NCBI RefSeq assembly: GCF_014191055.1
Contig: NZ_JACHWB010000004.1
Span: 124,001 to 188,000 of the forward strand
From: Microvirga lupini
GTDB lineage: Bacteria > Pseudomonadota > Alphaproteobacteria > Rhizobiales > Beijerinckiaceae
DNA: 64,000 nt
Direction of reading: 5' to 3'
A model generated the notes under the pieces. It worked only from the letters and a program-made list of their open reading frames with translations. It was not told the origin of the DNA and did not search any database. Made by a program: the position numbers and the translations under genes. How positions within the stretch are numbered: position 1 is the stretch's first letter; the number at the start of each line of letters is the position of its first letter. This document shows positions 1 through 8,251 of the stretch, piece by piece.

Positions 1-1446
1 CGTGCCCTCAATCGGGTCCACGAAGTCGTCGCTCGTCGCGCCGCCGCTGCCGCCAAGCCCCGTGAGATCGTAATCGATCGAGGCCGCTTCCCCTATCGAG
101 TTGGTGCGGGTCACGGTGAAGGTGAACACCGTCTCGCCCGTATCGCCTTCGGTCTTGACGGTGTCCGTTGCGGCGATGGAGAAGCTCTGAGGGAGATCGT
201 CGTTCTCGATGGTGCCGTTCGCAGTGGCATTCTGGATCTGCACTCCGGTCTTGTCGGTGCTGATGCGGACTCCAAACAGCTCGTCGGCCTCAAACCGCAC
301 ATCGCCAGTAACCTGAATCTGGATCACGGCCTCGGTCTGGCCGTTAGCGAAGGTCACTGTGCCTGTGGTCGCGCCGAAGTCGTCGGGAGTCAGGCCGTTT
401 TGGCCAAGACCCTCGATGGACCAAGCGACATCGGTCGTCCCGGCGCCATTCTGGCGGGTGACGGTGAAGGTGTAGATGGTGGAGCCCGGGCCATTGCCCT
501 CTGCCTGGACGGCGTTGGTGGCGGCGATGGAAAGGATCTCGTCCGTGGTCGTGTCGTCGTTGTCGATCTGACCTTCCGCCGTGCCGGTGGCGATGGTCGC
601 GCCGTTCGGATCTGACAGGGTGACCGAGAAGGTCTCGTCCGTTTCGAAATCCGTGTCCGCTTTCACACGAATCGTGATCGTCGCCGTTGTCTCATTCTCG
701 GCGAAAGTGACCGTGCCGGTGAGGGGACCGTCGAAATCGTCAAGGGTCGCCTGGCCTGGAACCAACGTCCAGGTAGCGGTTGGTGAGCCCGTGGTCGATG
801 AGCGCGTAACCGTAAACGTGAACTCGGTCGTCCCATCACTGCCTTCAGCCTTGTCGGCGCTTGTCGCAGCGATGGAGAGGGTCGGGAGAGGAGCGATGAA
901 CGTCTGACCTGCATTGAGGCTGTTGGACGTATTAGTCGACGCTACTGTCCAGGTGTTGAAGTCGCTCGAAGTTCTGCCCGTTCCAGCTCTCTGGATTGAT
1001 CCACCGACTGCCCCGGTGCCGTCTTCGATCACATCAATTCTCGTGCTGGTATAGGCAACCTCGTTATAAATAACCGCCATGACCTGACCGGCAGCGCCTT
1101 CATAGCTGATGAACTCGACGATTTTCCCATCCTGATCCACGAGAGCGAAACCATCCGGCTCTGGCGTGCTCGCACTGCCTCCGTTCTGGAAGCTGACGGT
1201 GCTGCTACCTGTTACAGGAGTAAACTGCGATGCGGTGAAGCTGAAGAATCCGTGGCCAGTGCCGGTCGCATCGCTGATGGTGCCAGTCAGATCTAATGAA
1301 GCATATGGCGCATTGCCGTTCCCATTGAAGGCAATGATCTTCCAACCTGTGAGATTCGTGCCAGCGAGACCCGCAATCTCGATGAACTCTCCCGAATCCG
1401 TACCGACATTGTCATAGTGGAACTCGTTGATCCAGACATTCGCCAT
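1..1446 (-). CDS. Calx-beta repeat protein with N-terminal lamin-tail-like domain (3' end outside window)
   Basis: The frame stays open from an ATG at 1446 to the left edge, giving the first 482 residues. It starts MANVWINEFHYDN, a lamin-tail-like (LTD) opening that runs to about residue 165. Three Calx-beta-type units follow, each beginning with an (L/F)SIAAT motif near residues 188, 302 and 419 and containing FTFTVTR. There is no Sec signal peptide, which fits type I secretion, and such proteins often end in RTX repeats or an endonuclease/phosphatase domain; that part is not visible here. A GAGGGA ribosome site lies just upstream of the start. The function is probably extracellular calcium-dependent adhesion or hydrolysis, which is inference. 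Confidence 0.8.
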   Translation of the reverse strand, partial: MANVWINEFHYDNVGTDSGEFIEIAGLAGTNLTGWKIIAFNGNGNAPYASLDLTGTISDATGTGHGFFSFTASQFTPVTGSSTVSFQNGGSASTPEPDGFALVDQDGKIVEFISYEGAAGQVMAVIYNEVAYTSTRIDVIEDGTGAVGGSIQRAGTGRTSSDFNTWTVASTNTSNSLNAGQTFIAPLPTLSIAATSADKAEGSDGTTEFTFTVTRSSTTGSPTATWTLVPGQATLDDFDGPLTGTVTFAENETTATITIRVKADTDFETDETFSVTLSDPNGATIATGTAEGQIDNDDTTTDEILSIAATNAVQAEGNGPGSTIYTFTVTRQNGAGTTDVAWSIEGLGQNGLTPDDFGATTGTVTFANGQTEAVIQIQVTGDVRFEADELFGVRISTDKTGVQIQNATANGTIENDDLPQSFSIAATDTVKTEGDTGETVFTFTVTRTNSIGEAASIDYDLTGLGGSGGATSDDFVDPIEGT

Positions 1447-1650
1447 GATGGTCCCTCACGTTACGTCAGCACAAAGCAGCATTTGAAATGCTGTTATGCG
1501 AAACGATGTATTATCTAGGAGGGCCAGTGCTAACGCCCAGGCATGACAGGTATATGAAATGCCAAGCATGCTTTGTTTGGAGAGCCGGCAAAGGTCGGCT
1601 TTCCGCTCAGCTGGATGCAGAACGGTGAGGATCGGGCGATATGAGAGATT

Positions 1651-1935
1651 TCAGGCGTTCAGCCGTCCCATGGGTTGGGCAATGAGGGGCAGGAGCGCGC
1701 CTCTCAAAGCTTCCATCTGCAAGTCCGTCTCGGCCTGGGCGACGCTTTCGTCCGGGGCCTGAAGGGCCCGCAGGCGCGCATTCTCTGCCTCGAGCCGCTC
1801 GTTCTCCGCCATGAGGATCGCTACCTTCTCCTGAGCGATGCGGAGGCGGGCCTGCGCGTCGTTGCGCTCCTCCTCGCGCAGCTGCGCACGGTCGCGCCAG
1901 AGACGGACGGCAACGCTGCCTGCTTCATCACTCAT
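1651..1935 (-). CDS. small coiled-coil protein, unknown function
   Basis: Encodes 94 residues beginning MSDEAGSVAVRLWRD. Residues 15-60 are a charged, heptad-like helix rich in Glu, Arg, Ala and Leu (for example EKVAILMAENERLEAENARL), so a coiled coil is expected. The rest is short and lacks a signal peptide or membrane segment, so it is probably a soluble cytoplasmic protein. It lies downstream of the cyclase gene on the same strand with an 85-base gap and could be co-transcribed. I do not recognise a family. Confidence 0.55.
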   Translation of the reverse strand: MSDEAGSVAVRLWRDRAQLREEERNDAQARLRIAQEKVAILMAENERLEAENARLRALQAPDESVAQAETDLQMEALRGALLPLIAQPMGRLNA

Positions 1936-2020
1936 GGCCGGCTCCTCACAGAATTGACGGTTCGTTGCGGAGGGCGATCCTAGCGGCCAGGTCTTAATCG
2001 ATCGTTGGCAACCCGCCGGG

Positions 2021-3349
2021 CTATGGATCGAAGGCGGGCATGGCCGAGACGCTCTCGCTCGACAATGTCAGCCTCGCATGGCGCTTATAGGCCCTCTCGA
2101 TCCAGTTCGCCGCGACGGATTGGTTGAGAAAGAACGGGGTCAGGCGGCCCTCCTCATGCGCCTTGAGAAAGTCGGCCAGGGCCGCATGCTCGATCCGCCT
2201 GTCTTGCGCGGTCTGCAGGCTACCGACCCGATCCTCGGAATGCTCCTCGGCCAGGAGGAAATAGGCGGGTGCATAATCGGGGTGCTTCTCGATCAGGGCA
2301 TGGAGCCTCGTCTTCCGCTCCCCGCCGTCGAACTGCAGGGCATGGACGAGGGCCGTGGCGCGGGTCGGAACATCCTCGTTCAGCTCGGCATAGACCTGCC
2401 GCGCGATGAAACGTCCCTCGTGGGCCCGTACCAGCGCTGCGTAGCGCAGATGCGGGTCGACGAACTCCAGGCCCATTCGGGCCAGGGCGTAATAGGCCCG
2501 GTGGGCCGCGATGGACTCGCCTTTCGCCTCGAAGAGCAGGGCGTTGTGATAGAGTCCCGGCGCAGAATGCGGATCGTCGATCTGTCCTCCACGCTGCGCG
2601 TGTCCCGAGAACGCCTCGACCGGATCGGCGGGCAGTAGGGGCGTCTGAGTTCTTGGTGGGGCCGGAGACAGAACGCTGGCCTCTTCCGTCAGCTGCTCCA
2701 TCGGTCTTGAAGGCTCGTCACGAGAGACAAGCCCTCCAGCAGCGATGAGAGCGACCAGGCAGATGCCTGCCACCGGCAAGGGGGACATCACGAGGGTCCG
2801 CAAGGAGAAACGCCGCGGCCGGGTCGGCAGGCTGGCCTCCGGACTGCCGATCGTGAAGGCATGGACCGGGAAGGGGATGTTCTTCACCTGCCGCTCGCCG
2901 ATATCGATGAAGGGAACGGCGATCTGACCAGAGACAGCCTCATGCACGGCGCGCGACAGGCAGACGCCTCCCGGCGCGGCCAGCGTCTCCAGCCGGGCCG
3001 CGATGTTGACGGCCATTCCCAAAAGATCGCTCTGGCGCTCGACCACCTCGCCCACCGAGATGCCGATGCGGAACTGCACCCGCCTGTCCTGGGCGCAGGC
3101 GAGGTTCTGCGCCCGGATGTAGTCCTGAATGTCGATGGCCGCACGCGTGGCCTCAACGGCGCTGTCGAACTCGCACATGATCGAGTCGCCGGCCGTGTTG
3201 AAGACGCGCCCGCCATGATGGGCTACGAAATCGTCCAGAACGTTGCGGTAGGCTGCGAGCTGCCGCAGCGTTCCGTCCTCATCCTCCGCGATAAGCCGGG
3301 AGAAACCCACGATGTCCGCAGCCAGGATGGCAGCTACCTTCCGCCTCAT
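2021..3349 (-). CDS. class III adenylate/guanylate cyclase with C-terminal TPR-like region
   Basis: Encodes 442 residues. The N-terminal 170 residues form a class III nucleotide cyclase domain: the two metal-binding aspartates are visible at D12 (in AADIVGFS) and D55 (in TAGDSIMCEF), and the transition-state Asn and Arg at N115 and R119 (in VNIAARLE). One hydrophobic segment at about 191-208 follows, then a C-terminal half with alanine-rich helical pairs resembling TPR repeats. The catalytic domain therefore precedes the membrane anchor. It would make cAMP (or cGMP) in response to an unknown signal. Many Rhizobiales carry numerous paralogues of this architecture. No partner gene is apparent. 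Confidence 0.85.
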   Translation of the reverse strand: MRRKVAAILAADIVGFSRLIAEDEDGTLRQLAAYRNVLDDFVAHHGGRVFNTAGDSIMCEFDSAVEATRAAIDIQDYIRAQNLACAQDRRVQFRIGISVGEVVERQSDLLGMAVNIAARLETLAAPGGVCLSRAVHEAVSGQIAVPFIDIGERQVKNIPFPVHAFTIGSPEASLPTRPRRFSLRTLVMSPLPVAGICLVALIAAGGLVSRDEPSRPMEQLTEEASVLSPAPPRTQTPLLPADPVEAFSGHAQRGGQIDDPHSAPGLYHNALLFEAKGESIAAHRAYYALARMGLEFVDPHLRYAALVRAHEGRFIARQVYAELNEDVPTRATALVHALQFDGGERKTRLHALIEKHPDYAPAYFLLAEEHSEDRVGSLQTAQDRRIEHAALADFLKAHEEGRLTPFFLNQSVAANWIERAYKRHARLTLSSESVSAMPAFDP

Positions 3350-3515
3350 GAGCAGACCTCGCGGCGCTTGAAGGCTTCAGAGAGAAGTTGCGATGCCACC
3401 TCACATCCCGGCAAGATGAGGCCCTGTTGTTTACATGTTACAATATAGCGATTGCCGAAGAGGAAGGAAAGAGGCTTCCCCAAAAATCTTGTTTCTGTGA
3501 TTTTCGGCTTGCGGC

Positions 3516-4226
3516 TCAGCCGTCCAGCTCGGGATAGCGCCGAAATATGCCTTCCTCGTTGAAAGGAGTACGGCGTGGGCTCGCGAGGTAGGATTTGATC
3601 CGCGACCTTTCCGCTACGGCATCATGCAGAGCGGCGACACGGGGCGCCTTCTTCAGGGCGCGTCGCGTGGCTTTGGGGAAGGCGTATGACAGGCCCTCGA
3701 CAACCTGAAAGAGCGACAGGTCGACATAGGTGAGCGATCGGCCGACGAGATAGCTGTCACCTGAGGGATTGCGGCCAAGGATGGTTTCGAACCAGTCGAG
3801 AAATTTCGGAACGCGGTCGTCCCGGAACTCCTGCGCGCGGCGGAACGCTTCCTGTTTCTGGTCTTCGTAATACAGGCCGATGCCCAAAGGATGGTGGGTG
3901 TCGTGGGCCTCCGCCACGAAGTCGCCGATGGTGAGCTGAATCTGGTGCGTCCACAGGCCTCCCGCCGGATCCTTCGGGGCGAGGCCGTGTCGGGCGCCGA
4001 GATAGAGCAGGATCGCCGCCGTCTGGCCGATGATCGTCTCACCGTGCTTGAGAAAGGGTGGCGCGAAGGGCGGGTGGTCCACATGCTCCATCATGCGCAT
4101 CATGACGGCGATGCCCTCGGACTCCCTTGCCACGTCGATGTACTCGGCCCCAGCCTCCTCGAGCGCGAGCCGCACGAACTCGCCGCGTCCTTGGATGGTG
4201 GGCCAATAGTAGAGTTCGTAGGCCAT
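3516..4226 (-). CDS. glutathione S-transferase family protein
   Basis: Encodes 236 residues from the ATG at 4226, preceded by a GGGAG ribosome site; an upstream in-frame start at 4274 would add 16 atypical residues. The protein opens with a thioredoxin-like half (MAYELYYWPTIQGRGEF, with HGETIIGQTAAIL supplying the glutathione-site Gln-Thr) followed by an all-helical C-terminal half containing LVGRSLTYVDLSLFQVVEG. Length and domain order are normal for cytosolic GSTs. It would conjugate or transfer glutathione to an unknown electrophile. A GNAT gene lies 60 bases upstream on the same strand. Confidence 0.85.
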   Translation of the reverse strand: MAYELYYWPTIQGRGEFVRLALEEAGAEYIDVARESEGIAVMMRMMEHVDHPPFAPPFLKHGETIIGQTAAILLYLGARHGLAPKDPAGGLWTHQIQLTIGDFVAEAHDTHHPLGIGLYYEDQKQEAFRRAQEFRDDRVPKFLDWFETILGRNPSGDSYLVGRSLTYVDLSLFQVVEGLSYAFPKATRRALKKAPRVAALHDAVAERSRIKSYLASPRRTPFNEEGIFRRYPELDG

Positions 4227-4286
4227 GGGGTGCTCCCGGTCTTGTCGGCGACACTTGCGAGAAGGGTGGAGCACCCGACTGGGAAG

Positions 4287-4784
4287 TCAAAGGACAGAGG
4301 CTGCCAACTGGGCCAGTGCCTCGCCATCGAGCCGCATGTGCCGGTGATGAAGATCGTGCATGCCGATCGCCTCGTAGAAGCGGATGGCAGGCCGCTCGTC
4401 CTCGACGAAGAGTTCGACACGCACCCAACCTCGCTCCATGGCGATCTTCGCAACGGTCGCCATGAGGACTCGTGCCGCTCCTGTACGCCGCTCTTCCGGC
4501 ACGACATAAAGCGCATGCACGATGCCCATGGGTTTGCCGCGCCAGCCGGCATAGCCGCGGAAGAACGAGACGAAACCGACAGGCTTGGCATCTCGCTCTG
4601 CGATAAGCGCTTCGAAGAGAGGATCCGGGCCAAAGCCATCAGCCTCGATCCGTGCTGCAGACGTCCAGGGTGCTTGGCCGGGCAGATGATCGTCGATCAG
4701 GCCGGACACGAATGTGAAGATCGTCTCCGCATCTTGAACGATGGCAGGTCGCACCGTCAGGCCGTGTGAGACGCTCTCGTACAT
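4287..4784 (-). CDS. GNAT family N-acetyltransferase
   Basis: Encodes 165 residues with the GNAT fold. The acetyl-CoA binding stretch is YVVPEERRTGAARVLM (about residues 93-108), followed by the C-terminal motif ELFVEDERPAIRFYEAIGM. The substrate is unknown; such proteins acetylate amines of small molecules, antibiotics or protein N termini. Its ATG begins three bases after the polA stop codon, so the two are almost certainly co-transcribed and perhaps translationally linked. No strong independent ribosome site is seen in the three-base gap. Confidence 0.85.
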   Translation of the reverse strand: MYESVSHGLTVRPAIVQDAETIFTFVSGLIDDHLPGQAPWTSAARIEADGFGPDPLFEALIAERDAKPVGFVSFFRGYAGWRGKPMGIVHALYVVPEERRTGAARVLMATVAKIAMERGWVRVELFVEDERPAIRFYEAIGMHDLHHRHMRLDGEALAQLAASVL

Positions 4785-4787
4785 GCT

Positions 4788-7700
4788 TTAGTGCGCCTCG
4801 TCCCAGTTCTGCGCGGCGCGCGCTTCCACAGCGAGTGGGACTTTCAGCGACACAGCCGGGAAGGGCGCTTCCGTCATGACGCGGGAGATCACCGGCAGGG
4901 TGGCTTCGACCTCGTCGTCCGGCACCTCGAACACCAGTTCGTCGTGTACCTGCAGCAGCATCTGGGCGGAGAGGCGCTCGGCTTTGAGCGCGTCCTCCAT
5001 GCGCACCATGGCGCGGCGGATGATGTCGGCGGCGGTGCCCTGGATCGGCGCGTTGATCGCCTGACGCTCCACGCCCGCGCGCTCCGACGGATTCCCCGAC
5101 CGGATCTGCGGGTAGTGGCAGATGCGCCCGAACAGCGTGGTCACATAGGTCTTCTCGCGCACGAACTTCTTCGTCTCGTCGATATAGGTGCGGATGCCGG
5201 GGAACCGCTCGAAATACTGCTTGATGAACGCGGAGGCTTCCGCATTGCCGATGCCGAGACGGACAGCCAGGCCGAAGGCCGAGATGCCGTAGATGATGCC
5301 GAAATTGATGGTCTTGGCCTGACGGCGCAGATCGCCCGTCATCTGGTCGAGCGGCACGCCGAACATGGCGGACGCGGTCGCCGCGTGAATGTCGACGCCA
5401 TTGGCGAACGCCTCCTGCAATTGAGGAATGTCGGCGATGTGGGCGAGCAGCCGGAGCTCGATCTGGCTGTAATCGGCCGAGATGATCTTATGACCTTCCT
5501 GCGCCACGAAGGCCTTGCGGATCTTGCGGCCCGCTTCCGTGCGGATCGGGATGTTCTGCAGGTTGGGATCGGACGACGACAGGCGCCCCGTGGTGGTGGA
5601 GGCCAGCGAGAACGAGGTGTGCACCCGCTTGGTCTCAGGGTTCATGTGCTCCTGGAGCGTATCGGTATAGGTGGATTTCAGCTTGGAGAGCTGGCGCCAT
5701 TCGAGGATTTTTGCCGGCAGCTCGTGGCCGGCCTGCGCCAGCTCGTCGAGGAGGGTTGCCGGCGTCGCCCATTGGCCGGAGGGTGTCTTCTTCGCGCCGG
5801 GCAGGCCCATGCGGCCGAACAGGATGTCGCCGATCTGCTTCGGGGAGCCGAGCGAGAATTTTTCACCCGCCATCTCATGGATCTCGTCTTCCAGGCGCGC
5901 CAGTGTCTGCGAGAAGTCGCCGGAGAGGCGGCTGAGGATCTGCCGGTCGACCATGATGCCGCGCATCTCCATGCGTGCGAGCACATCCACCATCGGGCGT
6001 TCCAGCGTCTCGTAGACGGTGGCGCGGCGCTCGGCGACGAGACGGGGTTTCAGCACGTGCCAGAGCCGCAGCGTCACATCCGCATCCTCGGCAGCATAAG
6101 CCGTAGCCTTGCCGATCTCCACCTTGTCGAAGGTCACCTTGTTCCGGCCCGTGCCGGCCACATCCGAGAAGGTGATTGGCGAGTGGCCGAGATGCCGGCG
6201 CGAGAGCTCGTCCATGCCGTGCGAGCCCTTGCCGGCATCGAGCACATAGGAGATCAGCATCGTGTCGTCGTAGGGCTGCACCTCGATGCCATGGCGCTTG
6301 AACACGATCCAGTCGTATTTCATGTTCTGGCCGATCTTGAGGACGGATGAATCCTCCAGTATCGGACGGATCGCGTCGAGCGCATCCGTGACGGGGATCT
6401 GCCCCTTCACGAGACCGCCGCCGAAGAGATCGGATTCGTCCCGGTGCTGCAGCGGCACATAGCAGGCTTTGCCCGGCGCCAGGGCCAGCGAGAAGCCGAC
6501 GAGATCGGCGCGGTTGGCATCGAGATCGCTCGTCTCCGTATCGACCGCCACGTGGCCCTGCTCGCGGGCAAGTGCCACCCATTCCTGTAGCCGCTCCAAG
6601 CTCGTGACGGTCTCGTAGGACGTCACGTCGATGGGAACCGAAGAGGCTTCCGTCGCGCGCTTGCCGGCGAGCTGCGACGGCGTGCCGAGGCCCTCGACGG
6701 GCTTGCGCAGGGTTGCGGTCTCCGGCAGGTCGAGGCCTGCGAAGGGATCGACCTCGCCCGAGGCCGGGTCCCCTTTGCCGAAGAACGGCACCGCATCGTC
6801 GGTGGGGGCCGTGATGCCGGTGCCGTTGCCGGTCCAGCGGATCGCCTCGCCGCCCGGCATGAGGCGCGGGTCGGGCGGGATAGCGGACGGATCGGCCTCG
6901 TAGAGCTCCGCGACGCGGCGCGTGAGGGTGTTGAACTCCATGGCCTTGAGGAAGCCGACGAGCGTCTTCGGGTCGGGGTTCGGCACGCGCAGATCGTCGA
7001 GCGGCACCGGCACTGGCGCCTCGCAATCCAGCGTCACCAGCTTCTTCGACAGGCGCGCCGCCTCCATGTTGGCGATCAGCGTCTCGCGGCGCTTGGGCTG
7101 CTTGATCTCGCTGGCGCGCTCAAGCAGCGTTTCGAGATCGCCGTATTCCTTGATGAGCTGGGCTGCGGTCTTCAGCCCGATGCCGGGCACGCCCGGCACG
7201 TTGTCCGAGGTGTCGCCCATCAGGGCCAGCACGTCGCCGATCTTTTCCGGCGGGATGCCCTCCCATTTCTCGATGACGGCGGCCTCGTCGAGATTGCGCT
7301 CGGGCCGGTAGCCCGGCTTGCCCTTGGAGCCTGATTCGAAATCATAGAAGCACACCTTAGGGCCTACGAGCTGCATCAGGTCCTTGTCGGACGAGATGAT
7401 GAGCACGTCGGCTCCGCGCGCCTTCGCCTGCTGGGTATAGGTGGCGATCAGATCATCGGCCTCATAGCGCTGCAACTCCACGGGCTCGAGCCCGAAGGCG
7501 CGGATCGCCTCGCGCATGATCGGCATCTGGACCTTCAGGTCGTCCGGCGCGTCCGGCCGGTGGCCCTTGTAATCCTCATAAAGCTCCTTGCGGAACGAGC
7601 CCTCGGATTTGTCGAGCACGATGGCCAGATGCGTGGGCTTCAGCCCCGCCGCCCCGTCGCGCATGAACTGCAGGAGCTTGGACACGAACAGCCGCACGGC

Positions 7701-7841
7701 CCCCGTGGGCATCCCGTCCGAGGACCGGGAATTGTACTTCTGGTCCTGGTTCATGGACTGGAAATAGGCCCGGAAGATGAAAGACGAGCCGTCGACGAGA
7801 AACACGTGATCGCCGGCTTGGACAGGACGGGAGGAGGGCAT
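4788..7841 (-). CDS. polA: DNA polymerase I
   Basis: Encodes 1017 residues with all three PolA domains. Residues 1 to about 320 are the 5'-3' flap exonuclease (VFLVDGSSFIFRAYF; LMGDTSDNVPGVPGIG helix-hairpin-helix). The 3'-5' proofreading domain appears active: D434 and E436 in VAVDTETSD, plus a later YAAEDADVT. The polymerase domain has DYSQIELRLLAHIAD (motif A), RRQAKTINFGIIYG (motif B) and VHDEL at about 965 (motif C). The protein is longer than the 928-residue E. coli enzyme because of a linker of about 90 residues between the first two domains, as in other alphaproteobacteria. It acts in Okazaki fragment processing and repair. Confidence 0.98.
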   Translation of the reverse strand: MPSSRPVQAGDHVFLVDGSSFIFRAYFQSMNQDQKYNSRSSDGMPTGAVRLFVSKLLQFMRDGAAGLKPTHLAIVLDKSEGSFRKELYEDYKGHRPDAPDDLKVQMPIMREAIRAFGLEPVELQRYEADDLIATYTQQAKARGADVLIISSDKDLMQLVGPKVCFYDFESGSKGKPGYRPERNLDEAAVIEKWEGIPPEKIGDVLALMGDTSDNVPGVPGIGLKTAAQLIKEYGDLETLLERASEIKQPKRRETLIANMEAARLSKKLVTLDCEAPVPVPLDDLRVPNPDPKTLVGFLKAMEFNTLTRRVAELYEADPSAIPPDPRLMPGGEAIRWTGNGTGITAPTDDAVPFFGKGDPASGEVDPFAGLDLPETATLRKPVEGLGTPSQLAGKRATEASSVPIDVTSYETVTSLERLQEWVALAREQGHVAVDTETSDLDANRADLVGFSLALAPGKACYVPLQHRDESDLFGGGLVKGQIPVTDALDAIRPILEDSSVLKIGQNMKYDWIVFKRHGIEVQPYDDTMLISYVLDAGKGSHGMDELSRRHLGHSPITFSDVAGTGRNKVTFDKVEIGKATAYAAEDADVTLRLWHVLKPRLVAERRATVYETLERPMVDVLARMEMRGIMVDRQILSRLSGDFSQTLARLEDEIHEMAGEKFSLGSPKQIGDILFGRMGLPGAKKTPSGQWATPATLLDELAQAGHELPAKILEWRQLSKLKSTYTDTLQEHMNPETKRVHTSFSLASTTTGRLSSSDPNLQNIPIRTEAGRKIRKAFVAQEGHKIISADYSQIELRLLAHIADIPQLQEAFANGVDIHAATASAMFGVPLDQMTGDLRRQAKTINFGIIYGISAFGLAVRLGIGNAEASAFIKQYFERFPGIRTYIDETKKFVREKTYVTTLFGRICHYPQIRSGNPSERAGVERQAINAPIQGTAADIIRRAMVRMEDALKAERLSAQMLLQVHDELVFEVPDDEVEATLPVISRVMTEAPFPAVSLKVPLAVEARAAQNWDEAH

Positions 7842-8251
7842 CGGGTCTCGGGGGCTTTGGGGCTGCTCTACAGGGGAAGAGATAGCGGGTCCGGGGGCGG
7901 ATGGCTATGGCCTCTCCGGGTCGAGCGTCTCCATAGGCTGGCATGCCCGGTCCGGGTGATGGTGCCGCTGAGGCCAAGCGGCGCTCTTTCAAAAGTGACA
8001 GATTTCGAGAGGTCGCTAGAGAAGAGACCTTTTCCAGCAAAGTATTTGAAACTGAAGACTATTTTCCAGTGACGTAACGGATCCCGGCTCTCCGCGGCGG
8101 CTTCCAAGCTTTGCCGTGTGCGCCAACGCACCCGAGACCCCTTTACATGCAATAACCTTGCATTAAGTCTGCCTCCTGATATTACAACATCGCATAAGCA
8201 GTCCGTGATTCCGTTGCGGGGGCATGACATTGGCAGGTTTGGGAGAGACTG
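7842..8251. other. divergent intergenic region between polA and the RTX gene
   Basis: These 410 bases separate two divergently transcribed genes and should hold both promoters. I see no credible small coding region: open frames here lack ribosome sites and continue antisense into neighbouring genes. The right-hand part (8041-8240) is relatively AT-rich and contains a 17-base dyad at 8147-8163. Confidence 0.6.
8147..8163. promoter_or_regulatory. inverted repeat upstream of the RTX gene, possible operator
   Basis: ATGCAA and TTGCAT are perfect six-base arms separated by TAACC, about 90 bases before the RTX start codon. The location fits a regulator-binding site; no cognate regulator is apparent nearby. 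Confidence 0.3.

Noticed and set aside
4791-6350. 519-residue open frame antisense to polA
   Set aside because: It is His/Arg/Ala-rich shadow coding of a GC-rich gene, with no domain; polA on the other strand is unmistakable.
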